The notes under the pieces were generated by a model. That model was not told the DNA's origin and did no database searches. It saw nothing but the letters and a program-made list of their open reading frames with translations. A program made the position numbers and the translations under genes. Positions 36,110 through 47,479 of a DNA stretch of 64,000 nt are shown here, in pieces. The stretch is from positions 372,001-436,000 of the forward strand of contig NZ_JACHFB010000001.1 in the NCBI RefSeq assembly GCF_014205885.1, written 5' to 3'. Source of the stretch: Borreliella californiensis (lineage in GTDB: Bacteria > Spirochaetota > Spirochaetia > Borreliales > Borreliaceae). How positions within the stretch are numbered: position 1 is the first letter of the stretch; every line of letters starts with the position of its first letter.

Positions 36110-38278
36110 TTGAAGAAAATATTAAAGTTGAAAATAGGCAGAGACGAGTTAGTGTTTGAGACTGGATTGATGGCTAAGCAGGCTAATGGATCGGTTCTTG
36201 CAACTTATGGGGGATCTTCGGTTCTTGCAACTGTTTGTTGTTCAAGTAATGTAAGAGAAGATTTAGATTTTGTCCCGCTTTCTGTTGAATATAATGAGAA
36301 ATATTATGCAGCTGGTAAAATTCCGGGAGGATTTATCAAAAGAGAGGGAAAGCCAAAGGATAAAGAAATACTTGTTTCCAGGCTAATAGATAGGCCAATG
36401 AGGCCTCTTTTTGACAAAAGATTTGGTCGAGAAATTCAAGTAATTCCTACGACTTTAGCTACAGATCAGCTCAATCCTCCGGATATTGTTGGAATGAATG
36501 CTGCTTTTACAGCAGTTTTTTTGTCAGATATCCCGTTTAACGGTCCAATTGCAGCTGTTAGAATGGTTTATTTGAATGGTAAGTTTATAGTAAATCCTTC
36601 GTTTGAAGAGATTCATGATTCTGACCTTGATATTGTTGTTGCCGGAAGTTTAAATGGAATTACTATGGTAGAAGGTGGTGCTAATGAGGTTAGTGAGGAT
36701 ATTTTGCTCTTAGCAATAGACAGTGCGCATGAATATATTAAACAAATTTGCAATGCTCAAAAAGAATTTTTAGATATTGTAGGGGAAAAGGAAAAACTTC
36801 CTTTAGCTTTTGAAGAAAAAATATTTGAATTTAAAGAGGAGCTTAGGGATTTTATTTATGCTGAGCTTAAAGAAGCTTGTTTTGTTAAGGGAAAGCTTAA
36901 TAGAGATAAAGCTATAACTTTGCTGCGAAATAAATCTTATGAGCATTTTTCTTCTCTTGAAAAATTGACTGATAGTAATGAATCTCTTTTTCATAAAGCC
37001 TTTGATGATTTTGAGAAGGAGATTGTTAGAAATTCTATTCTTAACGATAATATTAGAACAGACGGCAGAACTCCTAATGAGATAAGAGATATTATTTCAG
37101 AAGTTGATATTTTAAGTAGAACTCATGGATCTGCACTTTTTACAAGAGGAGAGACGCAGGCTTTAGCGGTAACTACTCTTGGCACAAGCATTGATGAGCA
37201 AATAATGGATGATATTGATGGTGATAAGCGTCTTAATTTTATGCTCCATTATAATTTTCCACCATTTTCAGTTGGCGAGACTGGTAGACTTATGACTGGC
37301 AGGCGTGAGATTGGCCATGGTCATTTAGCTCAAAGAGCTTTAGAATCAATGGTTCCTGAAAAAAATGATTTTCCTTATACTATTAGGGTAGTTTCTGAGA
37401 TTTTGGAATCTAACGGATCTTCTTCAATGGCTACTGTTTGTGCTGGGAGCATGTCTTTAATGTCAGCAGGGGTTCCTGTTAAAGGGCAAGTTGCAGGAAT
37501 AGCTATGGGGCTTGTTAGCGAAGGGGATAAATATGTAGTTTTAAGTGATATTCTTGGAGAAGAGGATCATTTAGGTGATATGGACTTTAAAGTGGCTGGT
37601 ACAAAAAATGGAATTACTGGATTTCAAATGGATATTAAGATTGAAAATGTTACTAAAGATTTAATGAGAGATGCTCTTGAGCAGGCAAGAATAGGCAGAA
37701 TGCACATATTGTCTATTATGAATACTGTAATTTCTAATTCAAGAGTTGGTATATCTAAGTATGCTCCCAAAATTGTTCAACTTCAAATTGACATTGACAA
37801 GATATCTCTTGTGATAGGATCTACTGGAAAAACTGTTAAGGCTATAACAGATGAATTTGAAGTTAAGGTTCAAATTGAGCAGAATGGAAAAATCATTCTT
37901 TTTGGGGATGATGATTTTAAGATGCAAAAGGCTAAAGAAAAAATAGAGAGTATTGTAAGAGAACCAAAGATAGGCGAAATTTATGAAGGAACGGTTAAAA
38001 AGATTAATAGCTTTGGGGCTTTTATTGAACTTACTCCTTCAAAGGAAGGATTTTTAAGTACTCGTTTGAAACCCAGAGATAGTAAGTATGGTTCTGGAAG
38101 ATTTGGGAGTGGTAATAGATATTCTAGATTTGGTGGTGGTGCAGATAATATAAGGGGTAATGCAGCGTTAGTCCGACCTCCAAAATTAGAAGAAGGTCAG
38201 CGAATTAAAGTTAGAATAATTGATATAGACAAATTTGGGAAAATTGATCTTGAAATTGTTAGAGATAAAGATTATTAA
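36110..38278 (+). CDS. pnp: polynucleotide phosphorylase with a Gly/Arg-rich S1 loop
   Basis: 722 residues. 3'-5' RNA degradation by phosphorolysis. Two RNase PH domains ([43 protein letters not shown]) flank a helical domain, and then KH (about 555-615) and S1 (from about 620) follow. Inside S1, where most enzymes have a short strand-loop, residues of about 653-684 are rich in Gly, Arg and Ser ([14 protein letters not shown]). TTG start with GAGG upstream. Confidence 0.95.
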   Translation: MKKILKLKIGRDELVFETGLMAKQANGSVLATYGGSSVLATVCCSSNVREDLDFVPLSVEYNEKYYAAGKIPGGFIKREGKPKDKEILVSRLIDRPMRPLFDKRFGREIQVIPTTLATDQLNPPDIVGMNAAFTAVFLSDIPFNGPIAAVRMVYLNGKFIVNPSFEEIHDSDLDIVVAGSLNGITMVEGGANEVSEDILLLAIDSAHEYIKQICNAQKEFLDIVGEKEKLPLAFEEKIFEFKEELRDFIYAELKEACFVKGKLNRDKAITLLRNKSYEHFSSLEKLTDSNESLFHKAFDDFEKEIVRNSILNDNIRTDGRTPNEIRDIISEVDILSRTHGSALFTRGETQALAVTTLGTSIDEQIMDDIDGDKRLNFMLHYNFPPFSVGETGRLMTGRREIGHGHLAQRALESMVPEKNDFPYTIRVVSEILESNGSSSMATVCAGSMSLMSAGVPVKGQVAGIAMGLVSEGDKYVVLSDILGEEDHLGDMDFKVAGTKNGITGFQMDIKIENVTKDLMRDALEQARIGRMHILSIMNTVISNSRVGISKYAPKIVQLQIDIDKISLVIGSTGKTVKAITDEFEVKVQIEQNGKIILFGDDDFKMQKAKEKIESIVREPKIGEIYEGTVKKINSFGAFIELTPSKEGFLSTRLKPRDSKYGSGRFGSGNRYSRFGGGADNIRGNAALVRPPKLEEGQRIKVRIIDIDKFGKIDLEIVRDKDY

Positions 38279-38284
38279 AATAAT

Positions 38285-39796
38285 ATGAAATTTGTTTTTA
38301 ATAATTTATTTAAAGGTTATTTTCTATGTTTTGTCTTATTTTTTTCTTGCCTTACTACAAATAGATCTATTCAAGATTCTCATATTAGAGGCATTTTAGA
38401 GAAAAAAAAAGAAACAGCCATTATTGATAATAATAACGACGATCTTGAGAGTAAATTTAAAAGAGACTATTTGATAGGATTAAAAGACAATGAATCTTTT
38501 TTTCTTAGTGATGCTTTTTTAAAGGAAAATAATTTTTATTTTAAAAAAGCCAGAGAAAGTTATGCTAAAAAAAATATTGGCTTGACAAATTATTATTTGA
38601 ATAAAATAGCGGCTAATGAGAATCAGCATAGCAGAGAATTGCTAGCTAAGGCGAATTTGTTTTTTGGATATGTAAATTATGAGAATGGTTTTTATGATCT
38701 TTCCGAATATAATTTTGATCTATTTTTAAAAGACTATAAATATTCTCATGCCAGTTTAAGATCAGCTGAATTAAAATATCTTGCTAAAGAAAAATCGGAT
38801 GCAATTTCTGCATTTAAAGAGATTAATGAATTTTCTATATCAGGTTATGATAAAGAGATTTATGATTTTTTAAGTAATAAACTTGGAGTAAGTCATTTAA
38901 ACTTAGAGTCTTTAGGATTTCTTGACAATAGCGTTTTTGATACATTTGTCTTTAATGACAATATATTTGTAACTAATATATTGGGAGGGCTTTTAAGATA
39001 TAATATTAAAAAAAATGATTGTAGAGTCTATCTTAAGGATAAAAAAAGCATTTTTTTAAATGGCATTAGGGGTTTTGCGGATTATAATGGAGCAATTTAT
39101 ATTGGCGGTAAAAATGTTATTTATTATATAGATGATATTGATGGAGATTTAAAGCAAATAAATGTTCCCGATAATGCTGATTTTAGCAATGTGCAAGTTT
39201 TGCTTGGTGTTAAAAATGGAATATTTGTTGGTACTCTAAATTCTGGGTTATGGTTTTATGATTTAAAAAATTGGAAAAATATACCGCTTGGATCTAATAA
39301 AATTTCTTCACTGTACTTTGATAGTTTAAAAAATTTATTATTAGTTGGAACAGTTGACAAGGCCATTTATAGTATTAATGTCGATAACCTGAAAAAGGTC
39401 AAACATTTGGATTTTTTTAGCAAGAATGATAATGAAAAAAATATTAATTTTATAAAAGAATATAAAGATAGTTATTTTGTTGGAACATATGGTGGGGGTC
39501 TTTTTGAATTAAATTTAAATAAAAATAGCTATAAAAAGCACGTTATTGCCAATAATATTGATGTTAATTATTTTATGGATATGGAGATTAAAGGTGAAAA
39601 GTTATTGTTTGCAACCTTTGATCATGGGTTATTGATTTATGATTCTGAAAATGACAATTGGGATTATTTTGGACCCAATAATGGACTTCTTAATTTGAAT
39701 TTAATAAAAGTTTCTAAATTTGAAAATTATGTCATATTGGGTACTCTTAATAACGGTTTGGTTTTTGTAAATGAAAATATTAAAAAACAGTTATGA
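38285..39796 (+). CDS. predicted lipoprotein with a beta-propeller-like C-terminus
   Basis: 503 residues. The N-terminus MKFVFNNLFKGYFLCFVLFFSC fits a lipoprotein signal (Cys22). Residues about 80-200 look helical and TPR-like. After about 210 there are repeated blade-like units (NSGLWFYDLKNWKNIPLGSNKISSLYFD; GGGLFELNLNK; DHGLLIYDSENDNWDYFGPNNGL). They resemble the propeller repeats of sensor kinases, but no kinase is present. It overlaps lptF by 26 bases, suggesting coupled expression and a possible link to LptFG. Position of BB0806; function unknown. Confidence 0.75.
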   Translation: MKFVFNNLFKGYFLCFVLFFSCLTTNRSIQDSHIRGILEKKKETAIIDNNNDDLESKFKRDYLIGLKDNESFFLSDAFLKENNFYFKKARESYAKKNIGLTNYYLNKIAANENQHSRELLAKANLFFGYVNYENGFYDLSEYNFDLFLKDYKYSHASLRSAELKYLAKEKSDAISAFKEINEFSISGYDKEIYDFLSNKLGVSHLNLESLGFLDNSVFDTFVFNDNIFVTNILGGLLRYNIKKNDCRVYLKDKKSIFLNGIRGFADYNGAIYIGGKNVIYYIDDIDGDLKQINVPDNADFSNVQVLLGVKNGIFVGTLNSGLWFYDLKNWKNIPLGSNKISSLYFDSLKNLLLVGTVDKAIYSINVDNLKKVKHLDFFSKNDNEKNINFIKEYKDSYFVGTYGGGLFELNLNKNSYKKHVIANNIDVNYFMDMEIKGEKLLFATFDHGLLIYDSENDNWDYFGPNNGLLNLNLIKVSKFENYVILGTLNNGLVFVNENIKKQL

Positions 39797-41060
39797 GTCT
39801 TACATAATTACTGAATTTTTTAAATATTTTTTAATTACGTTTTTATTTTTCTTTTTCGTATTTTTTATAAATCAAATTTTATTCTTTATGAGAATACTTC
39901 TTCAAAATTATGTTCCCTTTTTTAAGGCTTTTATTTTTGTTATATATTCTCTTCCTATGGTGATTGCGCTTTCTCCCCCTTTTGCTTCTTTGATTTCAGT
40001 AATTCTTACTATTCATAAATTCAAGCTTCACAATGAAATTTTAGCTTTTCGTTCAATTGGCATATCAATTTTTGATTTACTTGTCCCATTTTTTAAATTG
40101 GGAGTAGTTATTGTTTTTGTATCTTTTATATCCAATGATATTTTACTTCCACTTGGATCTATTGGTAGGTTAAAAATTTTTAATGAAATAAAAGAAGAAG
40201 TCCCCCATTTGATATTAAAGCCTTATTCAAGCAAACAGTATGGAGATTTGATTTTTGTTTCTGGTGAAAAATCGGAAAATGGATATAAGAATGTAACTTT
40301 TTTTGATAACACTGGGCTTAAGGGTTTTGATAGAATATTTATGGCAAAAAATCTTGATATTAGAAAAGAAAATTTTCAAGTATATTTTATTTTAAATGAT
40401 GTTTTATCTATTGCTTTAACGGACAGTGAGAGTGGATTTTATGATTATTTTTATGCAGATAAGATGAAATATTCAATCGATCAGGTTACATTTAGCGATA
40501 GTTTTTTATTAAATTATGTAACTCCTTCTCAAATGAGCATGAGGGATGTTATAAAATTAATTAAAAAGCAAAATAATTTAATTGCAGATTCAAATATAAA
40601 AAATAATCTAGAAGGAGACTTTTTAAGTTTAAATTTTTCAAATCTTTATTTAAATTATTTATACAATCAAAACTATTATGTAGATGAATCTTATTTTTTT
40701 GAAAATTTAAACTATATGTATAATTTAAATTTAAATTTTAAACCCTATCAAGATAGAAGCATGAAGCAAAATTTGGCTCTTTTTAATCTTGAATTTTTCC
40801 AAAAAATTAGTTTGCCGCTTTCAGTTTTATTTTTCATTTTTTTGGCTTTTTCAATGGGAATGTATTCTAATAGGAAATATTCTATTATTCTCGAGCTTGT
40901 AATTTCAATTATTGTTTGTGTTTTTTATTGGGTAATGTTTATTGGTGGAAAAGTTTATACTGTGCAGTATGCACCAAATCCTATTATTGTTACTATTTTG
41001 CCCAATTTAATTTTAGTTGTTGCAGGAGCAATACTCTTTTTGAGATTGTTAAAAAAATGA
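39771..41060 (+). CDS. lptF: LptF/LptG-family permease (first of pair)
   Basis: 429 residues of the YjgP/YjgQ family: hydrophobic spans near the N-terminus (YFLITFLFFFFVFFINQILFF), two further spans before residue 135, a periplasmic beta-jellyroll-like middle, and three spans at the C-terminus. LptBFG powers LPS extraction in Gram-negatives. Borrelia has no LPS, and an LptD homologue in B. burgdorferi has been implicated in surface lipoprotein export, so lipoprotein transport is the plausible role. The stop overlaps lptG by ATGA. Confidence 0.9.
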   Translation: MKILKNSYESYIITEFFKYFLITFLFFFFVFFINQILFFMRILLQNYVPFFKAFIFVIYSLPMVIALSPPFASLISVILTIHKFKLHNEILAFRSIGISIFDLLVPFFKLGVVIVFVSFISNDILLPLGSIGRLKIFNEIKEEVPHLILKPYSSKQYGDLIFVSGEKSENGYKNVTFFDNTGLKGFDRIFMAKNLDIRKENFQVYFILNDVLSIALTDSESGFYDYFYADKMKYSIDQVTFSDSFLLNYVTPSQMSMRDVIKLIKKQNNLIADSNIKNNLEGDFLSLNFSNLYLNYLYNQNYYVDESYFFENLNYMYNLNLNFKPYQDRSMKQNLALFNLEFFQKISLPLSVLFFIFLAFSMGMYSNRKYSIILELVISIIVCVFYWVMFIGGKVYTVQYAPNPIIVTILPNLILVVAGAILFLRLLKK

Positions 41061-42124
41061 AAATAGATAAGCTTTTTGTAAAAAGTATCATTCTTACTTT
41101 TTTTTCCATGAACTTACTTTTCATGATTTTAATTATGCTTGGTGATTTATTTGTCAATCTTCTTAATTATCTTGAAAAGAATATTGGTCTTAAAGATATT
41201 CTTTATATTTATTATTTATATTTGCCAAAGGCGTTCTCAGATGGTGTGGCTTTATCTTTTCTTTTTGCTATTTCGAATCTTATTGGCAATCTCTCTATGA
41301 GAAATGAAATAATAGGTCTTTTTAGTTGTGGAGTTCCACTTACCAGGATATTAAGACCAATCATTTTAATTAGTATATTTATTTCAGTTGTTCTTTTCTT
41401 TTTTGATAATTATTTAGTAATAGATACTGTAGCAAGAAGAGATATTCTTATTAAAAATAGCATTGGCAATAGTGGATCTGGCGATAAAACTATAATAATA
41501 AGAGATCTTGCTAGAGAAATTTATAATATTAAGTCTTATGATATTGATGAGAATACTTTTGTTAACTTGATGATTATAATTAAGGATAGTAAAGATGAGT
41601 TTCAAACAAGGTATGATATAAATAAAGCTGAATGGAAAGATAATAAATGGAAGCTTTATGGTATTAGAGAGTTTGTTAAGGTTGGTAGAAAAATTAAAGA
41701 GAATGCCTACGATGTTCTTGATGGGACAGGAATTATTAAGCTGGCGCCTGATTACATAAGAACCATGATGCTCTCATCAAAGGCATTAAATTTTACTAAA
41801 CTTATTAATTGGATAAGTTTTCTCAAAACCGAACGTTTAAATTATTATGATGCATTGTTTGATTTGTTAAATAGGGTGTTTTTTTCATTTAGATTAATTC
41901 TTCTTAGCTTTACTGTTGGGTTTATTGCCCTTGCCCTTAAAAAAAATATTTTTATACTCAGTCTATTAAATAGCATTGCTTTTGCTGTTGTATATGTCAT
42001 TTCTATTGTAATTTTTAATTTTTTAGCGGATCTTGGTTATTTGCATATATATGTAGCAAGCTCTTTTACAACTATATTTTTTTTGATTATCAATTTTTTT
42101 GTTTATAGGATTGTTAGGAAATAA
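41057..42124 (+). CDS. lptG: LptF/LptG-family permease (second of pair)
   Basis: 355 residues from ATG 41057, which overlaps the lptF stop; an ORF extending upstream to 40916 is only the lptF shadow. The six-span YjgQ layout is visible, and the motif [22 protein letters not shown] is the typical cytoplasmic coupling region following span 2. It would pair with LptF and an LptB ATPase encoded elsewhere. Confidence 0.9.
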   Translation: MKIDKLFVKSIILTFFSMNLLFMILIMLGDLFVNLLNYLEKNIGLKDILYIYYLYLPKAFSDGVALSFLFAISNLIGNLSMRNEIIGLFSCGVPLTRILRPIILISIFISVVLFFFDNYLVIDTVARRDILIKNSIGNSGSGDKTIIIRDLAREIYNIKSYDIDENTFVNLMIIIKDSKDEFQTRYDINKAEWKDNKWKLYGIREFVKVGRKIKENAYDVLDGTGIIKLAPDYIRTMMLSSKALNFTKLINWISFLKTERLNYYDALFDLLNRVFFSFRLILLSFTVGFIALALKKNIFILSLLNSIAFAVVYVISIVIFNFLADLGYLHIYVASSFTTIFFLIINFFVYRIVRK

Positions 42125-42155
42125 TATATATAAAATAATTATTTGGGATATTTAT

Positions 42156-43283
42156 ATGTTTAGTGTAATCAAAAGTGACAAATATTCTAATGCAAGGGTT
42201 GGATTTCTCAATCTTCCTCATGGCAGAGTAGATACTCCTTGTTTTATGCCGGTTGGTACTTTAGGGGCAATGAAAGGATTAAAGCATGCTATTCTTGAGA
42301 AGTTAAAATGCAATTTGATGCTTGCAAATACTTATCATTTATATTTAAGGCCAGGGATTAAAACTATTGAAAAATATGGCGGTCTTCATAATTTTACAAC
42401 TTGGAATAAAAATTTTTTAACCGATTCGGGTGGATTTCAGGTGTTTTCTCTTTCTGGTTTGAGAAAAATTGATCTAAAAGGTGTACATTTTAAATCCCAT
42501 CTAGATGGGTCTTATCATTATTTTACTCCTGAGGGAGTATTTGCTATGCAAGAAGTTTTTGGCAGTGATATTATTATGCCACTTGATATTTGCAGTTCTT
42601 ATGGGATTGATTATAATGAAGCCAATTTATATACAAATATCACAACCAATTGGGCTCGCAGCACATTAAAATCTTATAAAAACAGAAAAGAGGGATATAA
42701 TGGACTTTTATTTTTAATAACTCAGGGAAATTTTTTTAAAGATTTAAGGAAAAGAAGCATCAATGATATATTGGAATTAGATAGTCCAGGTATTGCCATC
42801 GGAGGCATTTCTGTTGGAGAACCAAGAGAGAAATATTTAGAAATTCTTGAATATAGTTCTTTATTGATACCAAAAGAAAAACCAAGGTATGTAATGGGTA
42901 TTGGCACTCCCCAGTATATACTTGATGCCATATATTACGGCATTGATATTTTTGATTGCGTTAATCCTGCAAGAATTGCTAGGCATGGGTCTCTTTTAAC
43001 AGATAATGGGGTGATGCGCATTGGTAGAAAGGAGTATAAGGATGATACTTCCCAGGTGGAGAAAAATTGCGACTGTACTTTATGTACAAGGTATTCAAGA
43101 GGATATTTAAGACATTTGATAAAATCGAAAGAGCTTTTTGGAATAGTTTTGGCAAGTGAGCATAATATTCACTATATGTTTCGGTTGATTTCAAAGATCA
43201 GAACCGCAATTCTAAATGATAATTTTTTAAACTTTAGAACTGCATATTTAAAAAAGTATGAAGAGGGAAATTTTGATGAATAA
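42156..43283 (+). CDS. tgt: queuine/preQ1 tRNA-ribosyltransferase
   Basis: 375 residues from ATG 42156; the longer ORF from 42099 begins inside lptG. Exchanges G34 for preQ1 in GUN-anticodon tRNAs. [18 protein letters not shown] holds the general Asp, [16 protein letters not shown] the nucleophile Asp, and [17 protein letters not shown] plus SEHNIHY the zinc site. In the nucleophile loop the usual PTR is PAR. Confidence 0.94.
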   Translation: MFSVIKSDKYSNARVGFLNLPHGRVDTPCFMPVGTLGAMKGLKHAILEKLKCNLMLANTYHLYLRPGIKTIEKYGGLHNFTTWNKNFLTDSGGFQVFSLSGLRKIDLKGVHFKSHLDGSYHYFTPEGVFAMQEVFGSDIIMPLDICSSYGIDYNEANLYTNITTNWARSTLKSYKNRKEGYNGLLFLITQGNFFKDLRKRSINDILELDSPGIAIGGISVGEPREKYLEILEYSSLLIPKEKPRYVMGIGTPQYILDAIYYGIDIFDCVNPARIARHGSLLTDNGVMRIGRKEYKDDTSQVEKNCDCTLCTRYSRGYLRHLIKSKELFGIVLASEHNIHYMFRLISKIRTAILNDNFLNFRTAYLKKYEEGNFDE

Positions 43284-44796
43284 ATATGTTGTTTCTACAA
43301 TTTTGGTCATGATTTCCACTTTTTTTTCAAGAATAATGGGCTTTGTAAAGATAAAAATTTTCTCTTATTATTTTGGCGCAAATCTCGATGCTGATATTTT
43401 TAACTATGTTTTCAATATACCTAATAATTTGCGCAAAATTCTTTCAGAGGGTGCAATGACTTCGGCTTTTTTACCTGAATTTACACATGAAAAAAATAAA
43501 TCGCACGAAAAAGCTGTTTCTTTTTTTAGAACTGTTATAACTTTTAATGTTATTTCCATTGGGTTAATTGTTTTAGTTATGATTATTTTTGCAAAGCCTA
43601 TTATATATTTTATATCTTATTATAGGGGGGAGAACTTAATTTTTGCAAGTTCTGTATTTAGGTATTTGGTATTATATATCTTGCTAATAAGTCTAGCATC
43701 AATTTTCGTATCTATTCTAAATTCATATAAAATTTTTTTCATTCCTTCAGTTTCGCCTATTATGCTTTCTTTTGGAATAATATTGAATATATTCTTATTT
43801 TATAGTCGTTTTGGAATATATAGTGCTGTTATTGGCGTAATTTTTGGGGGATTTTTACAATTTTTGATTCCGTTTGTAAATTGCCTTATGATTGGTTTTG
43901 TATGGAGGCCATCATTTTATTTTAAAGAAAAAGTATTTTTAAATTTTTTAACCAGATGGCTTTGTATGATTTTTGGATTTTCCATTTCAATTGTTACTCA
44001 GCAGATTTCATTTGCATTGGCGTCTACTCTTGATATAGGAAGTGTTTCTATTCTTAGTAATGCTGTGGTTTACTATCAGCTTCCTGTAGGAATTTTTTAT
44101 ATTTCTATTGCAACAGTAATTTTCCCTAAAATGGCAGAGTATGCTGTTTTGGGGAATGATATAAAATTAAATGCTCTTTTAGTGGATGGAATTAAAATTT
44201 TATTGTTAATTTTTATTCCAGTCTCTTTTTTAATGTTTATTTGGTCTGATCATATTTTAAATTTATTTCTTATGGGGGGTAAGTTTTCGATTTATGATAC
44301 TCAAAAAACGGCGGGTGTTTTGAAATGTTTTCTTTTAGGTTTACTTTTTTATTCAATGTTTGGTTTTTTCCAAAAATATTATTTTTCTATTCGTGATGCA
44401 AAAACACCATTTTATTTTAGTGTTTTATTTTCTATTCTTGATATTGCACTTTCTTTTTTTGGTATTAATTATTATGGTTTGAATGCTTTAGCATTAGCTC
44501 AATCTATTTCTTTTATGATTTGTGTAATTGTTTTTTATTTCATAATTTTAAAAAGTGGAGTTAAAATTGATTTAATTGAGATTTTATTTGTTCTTTTAAA
44601 GGCAATTATTACGCTTTTTCCTTTATATATTATTTATTTCTTTTTTGAAAAGTTTCAGTGGGATGTGGGATTTAGTTTTAAAAATCTTTATTGTTTAATT
44701 ACAGCCGGAATTGTTAGTATTTTTATTTTGTTTATTTGTTATTCTATTTTAGGAATAAATAAGCTTTTTAGGGTTATTAGAAGGAATGCTTTATGA
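43276..44796 (+). CDS. murJ: lipid II flippase MurJ (MviN)
   Basis: 506 residues with about 14 predicted membrane spans. Start [35 protein letters not shown] and the MviN hallmark [23 protein letters not shown] are clear. I use ATG 43276, eight bases after GAGGG and overlapping the tgt stop. Flips lipid II for peptidoglycan synthesis; murC lies further on. Confidence 0.94.
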   Translation: MNKYVVSTILVMISTFFSRIMGFVKIKIFSYYFGANLDADIFNYVFNIPNNLRKILSEGAMTSAFLPEFTHEKNKSHEKAVSFFRTVITFNVISIGLIVLVMIIFAKPIIYFISYYRGENLIFASSVFRYLVLYILLISLASIFVSILNSYKIFFIPSVSPIMLSFGIILNIFLFYSRFGIYSAVIGVIFGGFLQFLIPFVNCLMIGFVWRPSFYFKEKVFLNFLTRWLCMIFGFSISIVTQQISFALASTLDIGSVSILSNAVVYYQLPVGIFYISIATVIFPKMAEYAVLGNDIKLNALLVDGIKILLLIFIPVSFLMFIWSDHILNLFLMGGKFSIYDTQKTAGVLKCFLLGLLFYSMFGFFQKYYFSIRDAKTPFYFSVLFSILDIALSFFGINYYGLNALALAQSISFMICVIVFYFIILKSGVKIDLIEILFVLLKAIITLFPLYIIYFFFEKFQWDVGFSFKNLYCLITAGIVSIFILFICYSILGINKLFRVIRRNAL

Positions 44797-46202
44797 AATA
44801 CTTTGATTTTTTATTTTTTTTACTTATTTTTAATGTATATGCTCAAAATGTTAACTCTCCAACTCTTCCTAGTCCCCCTTTGTTGCCCGAGATTACAGAA
44901 AATAAGCTTGTTGAGAGAGAAAATTCTTCTAAGGGCGAGAATTTTTCTAATATTGGTTTAGATGGTAAGTATGTTAATGATACAATTCTTTATGGACTTG
45001 ATAGTCAAGTTACAAGCATTATAAAAGCTCTTAAAAAATCAAGCGATAGTCAATATAATTTATCTCTTAAAAAAAGACTCGAGAAAACTTTTAATGCTGA
45101 GATTAAAAAGGAAATACTTGAATTGTTTATTTTTCTTAAGTATTCAGGGGGCATTGATACAGCAAATTATATTCTTGAAAATTATGAGAGTAAGAGATAT
45201 TCAAATGCTTTATTTGGCTTGGCAATTTCTTATCTTAAGGAGTTTGATGATAAAGAGAAATTAAAAAAAACTCTTATTGACATTCTTGAAAATAAAGAGG
45301 GTAATATGGTATCTATTGCAGCTTATTACTTAGGAGAGCTTAATTCTCTTGAGTATTCTAAAAATATGATGGAAGTTTTTGAAAAATATTCTGGAAATGA
45401 TGGTACTAGAAGAGAAATACTTATTGCTCTTGGAAAAATGATCGCTGTTGATTATCAGGATAGAATTTATGAAATTTCGTTAGATAATTACGAGGGTCCA
45501 TCAATTAAGGCTGCTGCAATAGAAGCGTTGTCATATATTGCTCCAGATAAAGTAACTACAAATGCTGATTTGTATCTTCAGAGTAATAACAATAATTTAA
45601 ATGTTAAATTGGCTATTATTGCTTCTTTGTCCAAAGATCCTTCTTTAAAGTCTAAAGAGATTTTACAAGGATTTTTAAGAGATTCTGATGATAATATTAG
45701 ATTTAAAGCTATTAATGCAATCAAAGGACATAAGGACTCTTCAGCAAAAGATATTTTGATTTATAAGCTTAAAAGCGATCCATCTCTTAAAGTTAGGGAG
45801 GCCTCTGCTAAGGCTTTAATTGATATGGATCTTGGGGACATTGAGTTGAAAAACATTATGTTTGATTTTAAGATTGATAATAATTTTAAAATTTCAATGT
45901 TTAGTTACCTTTTAGATAAGAATTCCCTAAAAGCATTGTCAATTGCTTTAAAAATTGTTAACAAAGAAAATGTTAATAGACCTTCAAATGTTTTAAAAGG
46001 CATTGCTTCAATGTTGGCTGGCAAAAAGGGTAATTTTGATAATTTTTATTCTAAAATCATTGACAGTAAAAATGTTGATTTAAAGCATTTTGCATTAAAA
46101 GGAGCTGTTTATAATAAATCTTCATCGCTTTCTTATAAACTTAAAAAAATTAAAAGTGAAACGAACTCTCAATATATTAAAATGCTTTTAAAAGATTATT
46201 GA
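44793..46202 (+). CDS. exported HEAT-repeat protein
   Basis: 469 residues. Signal peptide about 1-17 (FDFLFFLLIFNVYAQ), a proline-rich linker, then helical repeats of HEAT type (YEGPSIKAAAIEALSYIAPD; SDDNIRFKAINAIKGHKD; SDPSLKVREASAKALIDMDLGD). Such scaffolds bind proteins; no catalytic motif is present. ATGA overlap with murJ. Probably periplasmic. Position of BB0811. Confidence 0.82.
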   Translation: MKYFDFLFFLLIFNVYAQNVNSPTLPSPPLLPEITENKLVERENSSKGENFSNIGLDGKYVNDTILYGLDSQVTSIIKALKKSSDSQYNLSLKKRLEKTFNAEIKKEILELFIFLKYSGGIDTANYILENYESKRYSNALFGLAISYLKEFDDKEKLKKTLIDILENKEGNMVSIAAYYLGELNSLEYSKNMMEVFEKYSGNDGTRREILIALGKMIAVDYQDRIYEISLDNYEGPSIKAAAIEALSYIAPDKVTTNADLYLQSNNNNLNVKLAIIASLSKDPSLKSKEILQGFLRDSDDNIRFKAINAIKGHKDSSAKDILIYKLKSDPSLKVREASAKALIDMDLGDIELKNIMFDFKIDNNFKISMFSYLLDKNSLKALSIALKIVNKENVNRPSNVLKGIASMLAGKKGNFDNFYSKIIDSKNVDLKHFALKGAVYNKSSSLSYKLKKIKSETNSQYIKMLLKDY

Positions 46203-46205
46203 TTA

Positions 46206-47405
46206 TTAATAATCCGCTAGCATATTAGCATTAGTACAAAATTTTAAAATTTCTTTGGCTACTTCTGATTTTTCCATTTCTGGCAGTTCTTTTGTGCTTT
46301 GTTTATTTATTATATAAACTTTGTTTAAGTTTGACCCAAAATATTTAAGTTCATTTGCAATGATAAAGTCCAAATTTTTATTTTTCAATTTTTCTTTAGC
46401 TTTTTGAATTAAATTTTTAGAATCCTCAGCGCAAAATCCAACAACAATTTGGTTTTTAAGCTTATTGTGTCCCACGTGTTTGATTATGTCAGGATTTTTT
46501 ACTAATTTTATATATAATTCATTGGTTTTATTTTTTTTAATTTTACTACTTAAAATGTGTTTGGGTTTAAAATCGGCAACAGCTGCAGCCCCAATTATTA
46601 TTTCAAATTTATTATATATCTTGAGAACCTCTTTGTACATTTCCATTGCAGATTTTATTTTTATAATATTGACACCTTCAGGCTCATTTTCATTGGTTGG
46701 TCCTGTAATAATTGTAACTTGGGCTCCTAGTTTGACAGCCTCTTGTGCTAAGCAAAACCCCATTTTTCCCGTTGATGTATTTGAAAAATAGCGAATTGGA
46801 TCTATTAATTCTTCAGTTCTGGATGCTGTGATAAGTATTTTTTTGTTTTTAAGGTAGTAATCTTTTTGATTAAATTCATTCAATATTATTTTTATAATTT
46901 TGTCTTCATTTTTAAGGCGCCCTAAAGCATTTGATGAGCAAGCCAGAAATCCTTTATCAGGCTCAATGAATTTATAATGATAGGCTTTAAGCTTTTTTAT
47001 ATTTTCTTTTAAAATAGGGTTTGAATACATTGCACTATTCATTGCTATTGCAAAATAAGTAGGAGCTGTGCTTGCAGATATTATTGTAGTTAATGCATCA
47101 TCAGCAATTCCTGATGCAATTTTAGATATTGTGTTGTAGGTAGCAGGAATAATAAGAATTAGATGTGCCCATTTTGCAATTTTTATATGCTCAACCTTGT
47201 TATGATCTAAATTCCATAAACTAGTAATTATTTTGTTCTTAGAAATGGCTTCTAAAGTTAATGGAGTAATAAATTTAGTTGCATTCTGTGTCATTATAAC
47301 TTTAACGTCATATCCTAATTGAACTAAACTAGAAACTATGTATACGGATTTGTAAGCGGCTATGCCTCCACATATACCAATTAATATATGTTTATTTTTA
47401 TTCAT
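46206..47405 (-). CDS. coaBC: bifunctional CoaBC (Dfp)
   Basis: 399 residues. Joins cysteine to phosphopantothenate (CoaB) and decarboxylates the product (CoaC). The flavoprotein part starts ILIGICGGIAAYKSVYIVSSL and includes AIAMNSAMYSNP and the active-site region GFLACSSNALGRL. The CoaB part starts ITASRTEELIDPIRYFSNTSTGKMGFCLAQEA. It lies opposite the pantothenate transporter genes, giving a small CoA module. Confidence 0.95.
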   Translation of the reverse strand: MNKNKHILIGICGGIAAYKSVYIVSSLVQLGYDVKVIMTQNATKFITPLTLEAISKNKIITSLWNLDHNKVEHIKIAKWAHLILIIPATYNTISKIASGIADDALTTIISASTAPTYFAIAMNSAMYSNPILKENIKKLKAYHYKFIEPDKGFLACSSNALGRLKNEDKIIKIILNEFNQKDYYLKNKKILITASRTEELIDPIRYFSNTSTGKMGFCLAQEAVKLGAQVTIITGPTNENEPEGVNIIKIKSAMEMYKEVLKIYNKFEIIIGAAAVADFKPKHILSSKIKKNKTNELYIKLVKNPDIIKHVGHNKLKNQIVVGFCAEDSKNLIQKAKEKLKNKNLDFIIANELKYFGSNLNKVYIINKQSTKELPEMEKSEVAKEILKFCTNANMLADY

Positions 47406-47411
47406 ATAATT

Positions 47412-47427
47412 TATATTATATAATATA
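47412..47427. repeat. 16-bp AT palindrome between coaBC and the panF leader gene
   Basis: TATATTATATAATATA is its own complement and lies seven bases before the coaBC ATG in the divergent region. It includes TATAAT-type sequence on both strands. AT-only, so of modest significance. Confidence 0.45.
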
Positions 47428-47479
47428 CATTATATTTGAATTTATAAATTTTGATGTCCCTTTGTTAAGGTTGTTTTAA

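Noticed and set aside
40916..41056. Longer lptG starting inside lptF
   Set aside because: The upstream part is only an alternate frame of lptF. The ATGA junction at 41057 gives a normal LptG N-terminus.
39771..42124. LptF/LptG as evidence for LPS
   Set aside because: Lyme Borrelia lack LPS genes and LPS. The pair is better read as part of a lipoprotein transport route.
46201..46214. 14-bp palindrome between the HEAT-repeat gene and coaBC as a bidirectional terminator
   Set aside because: The stem is short and almost all A/T, and it has no T tract on either side; too weak to call.
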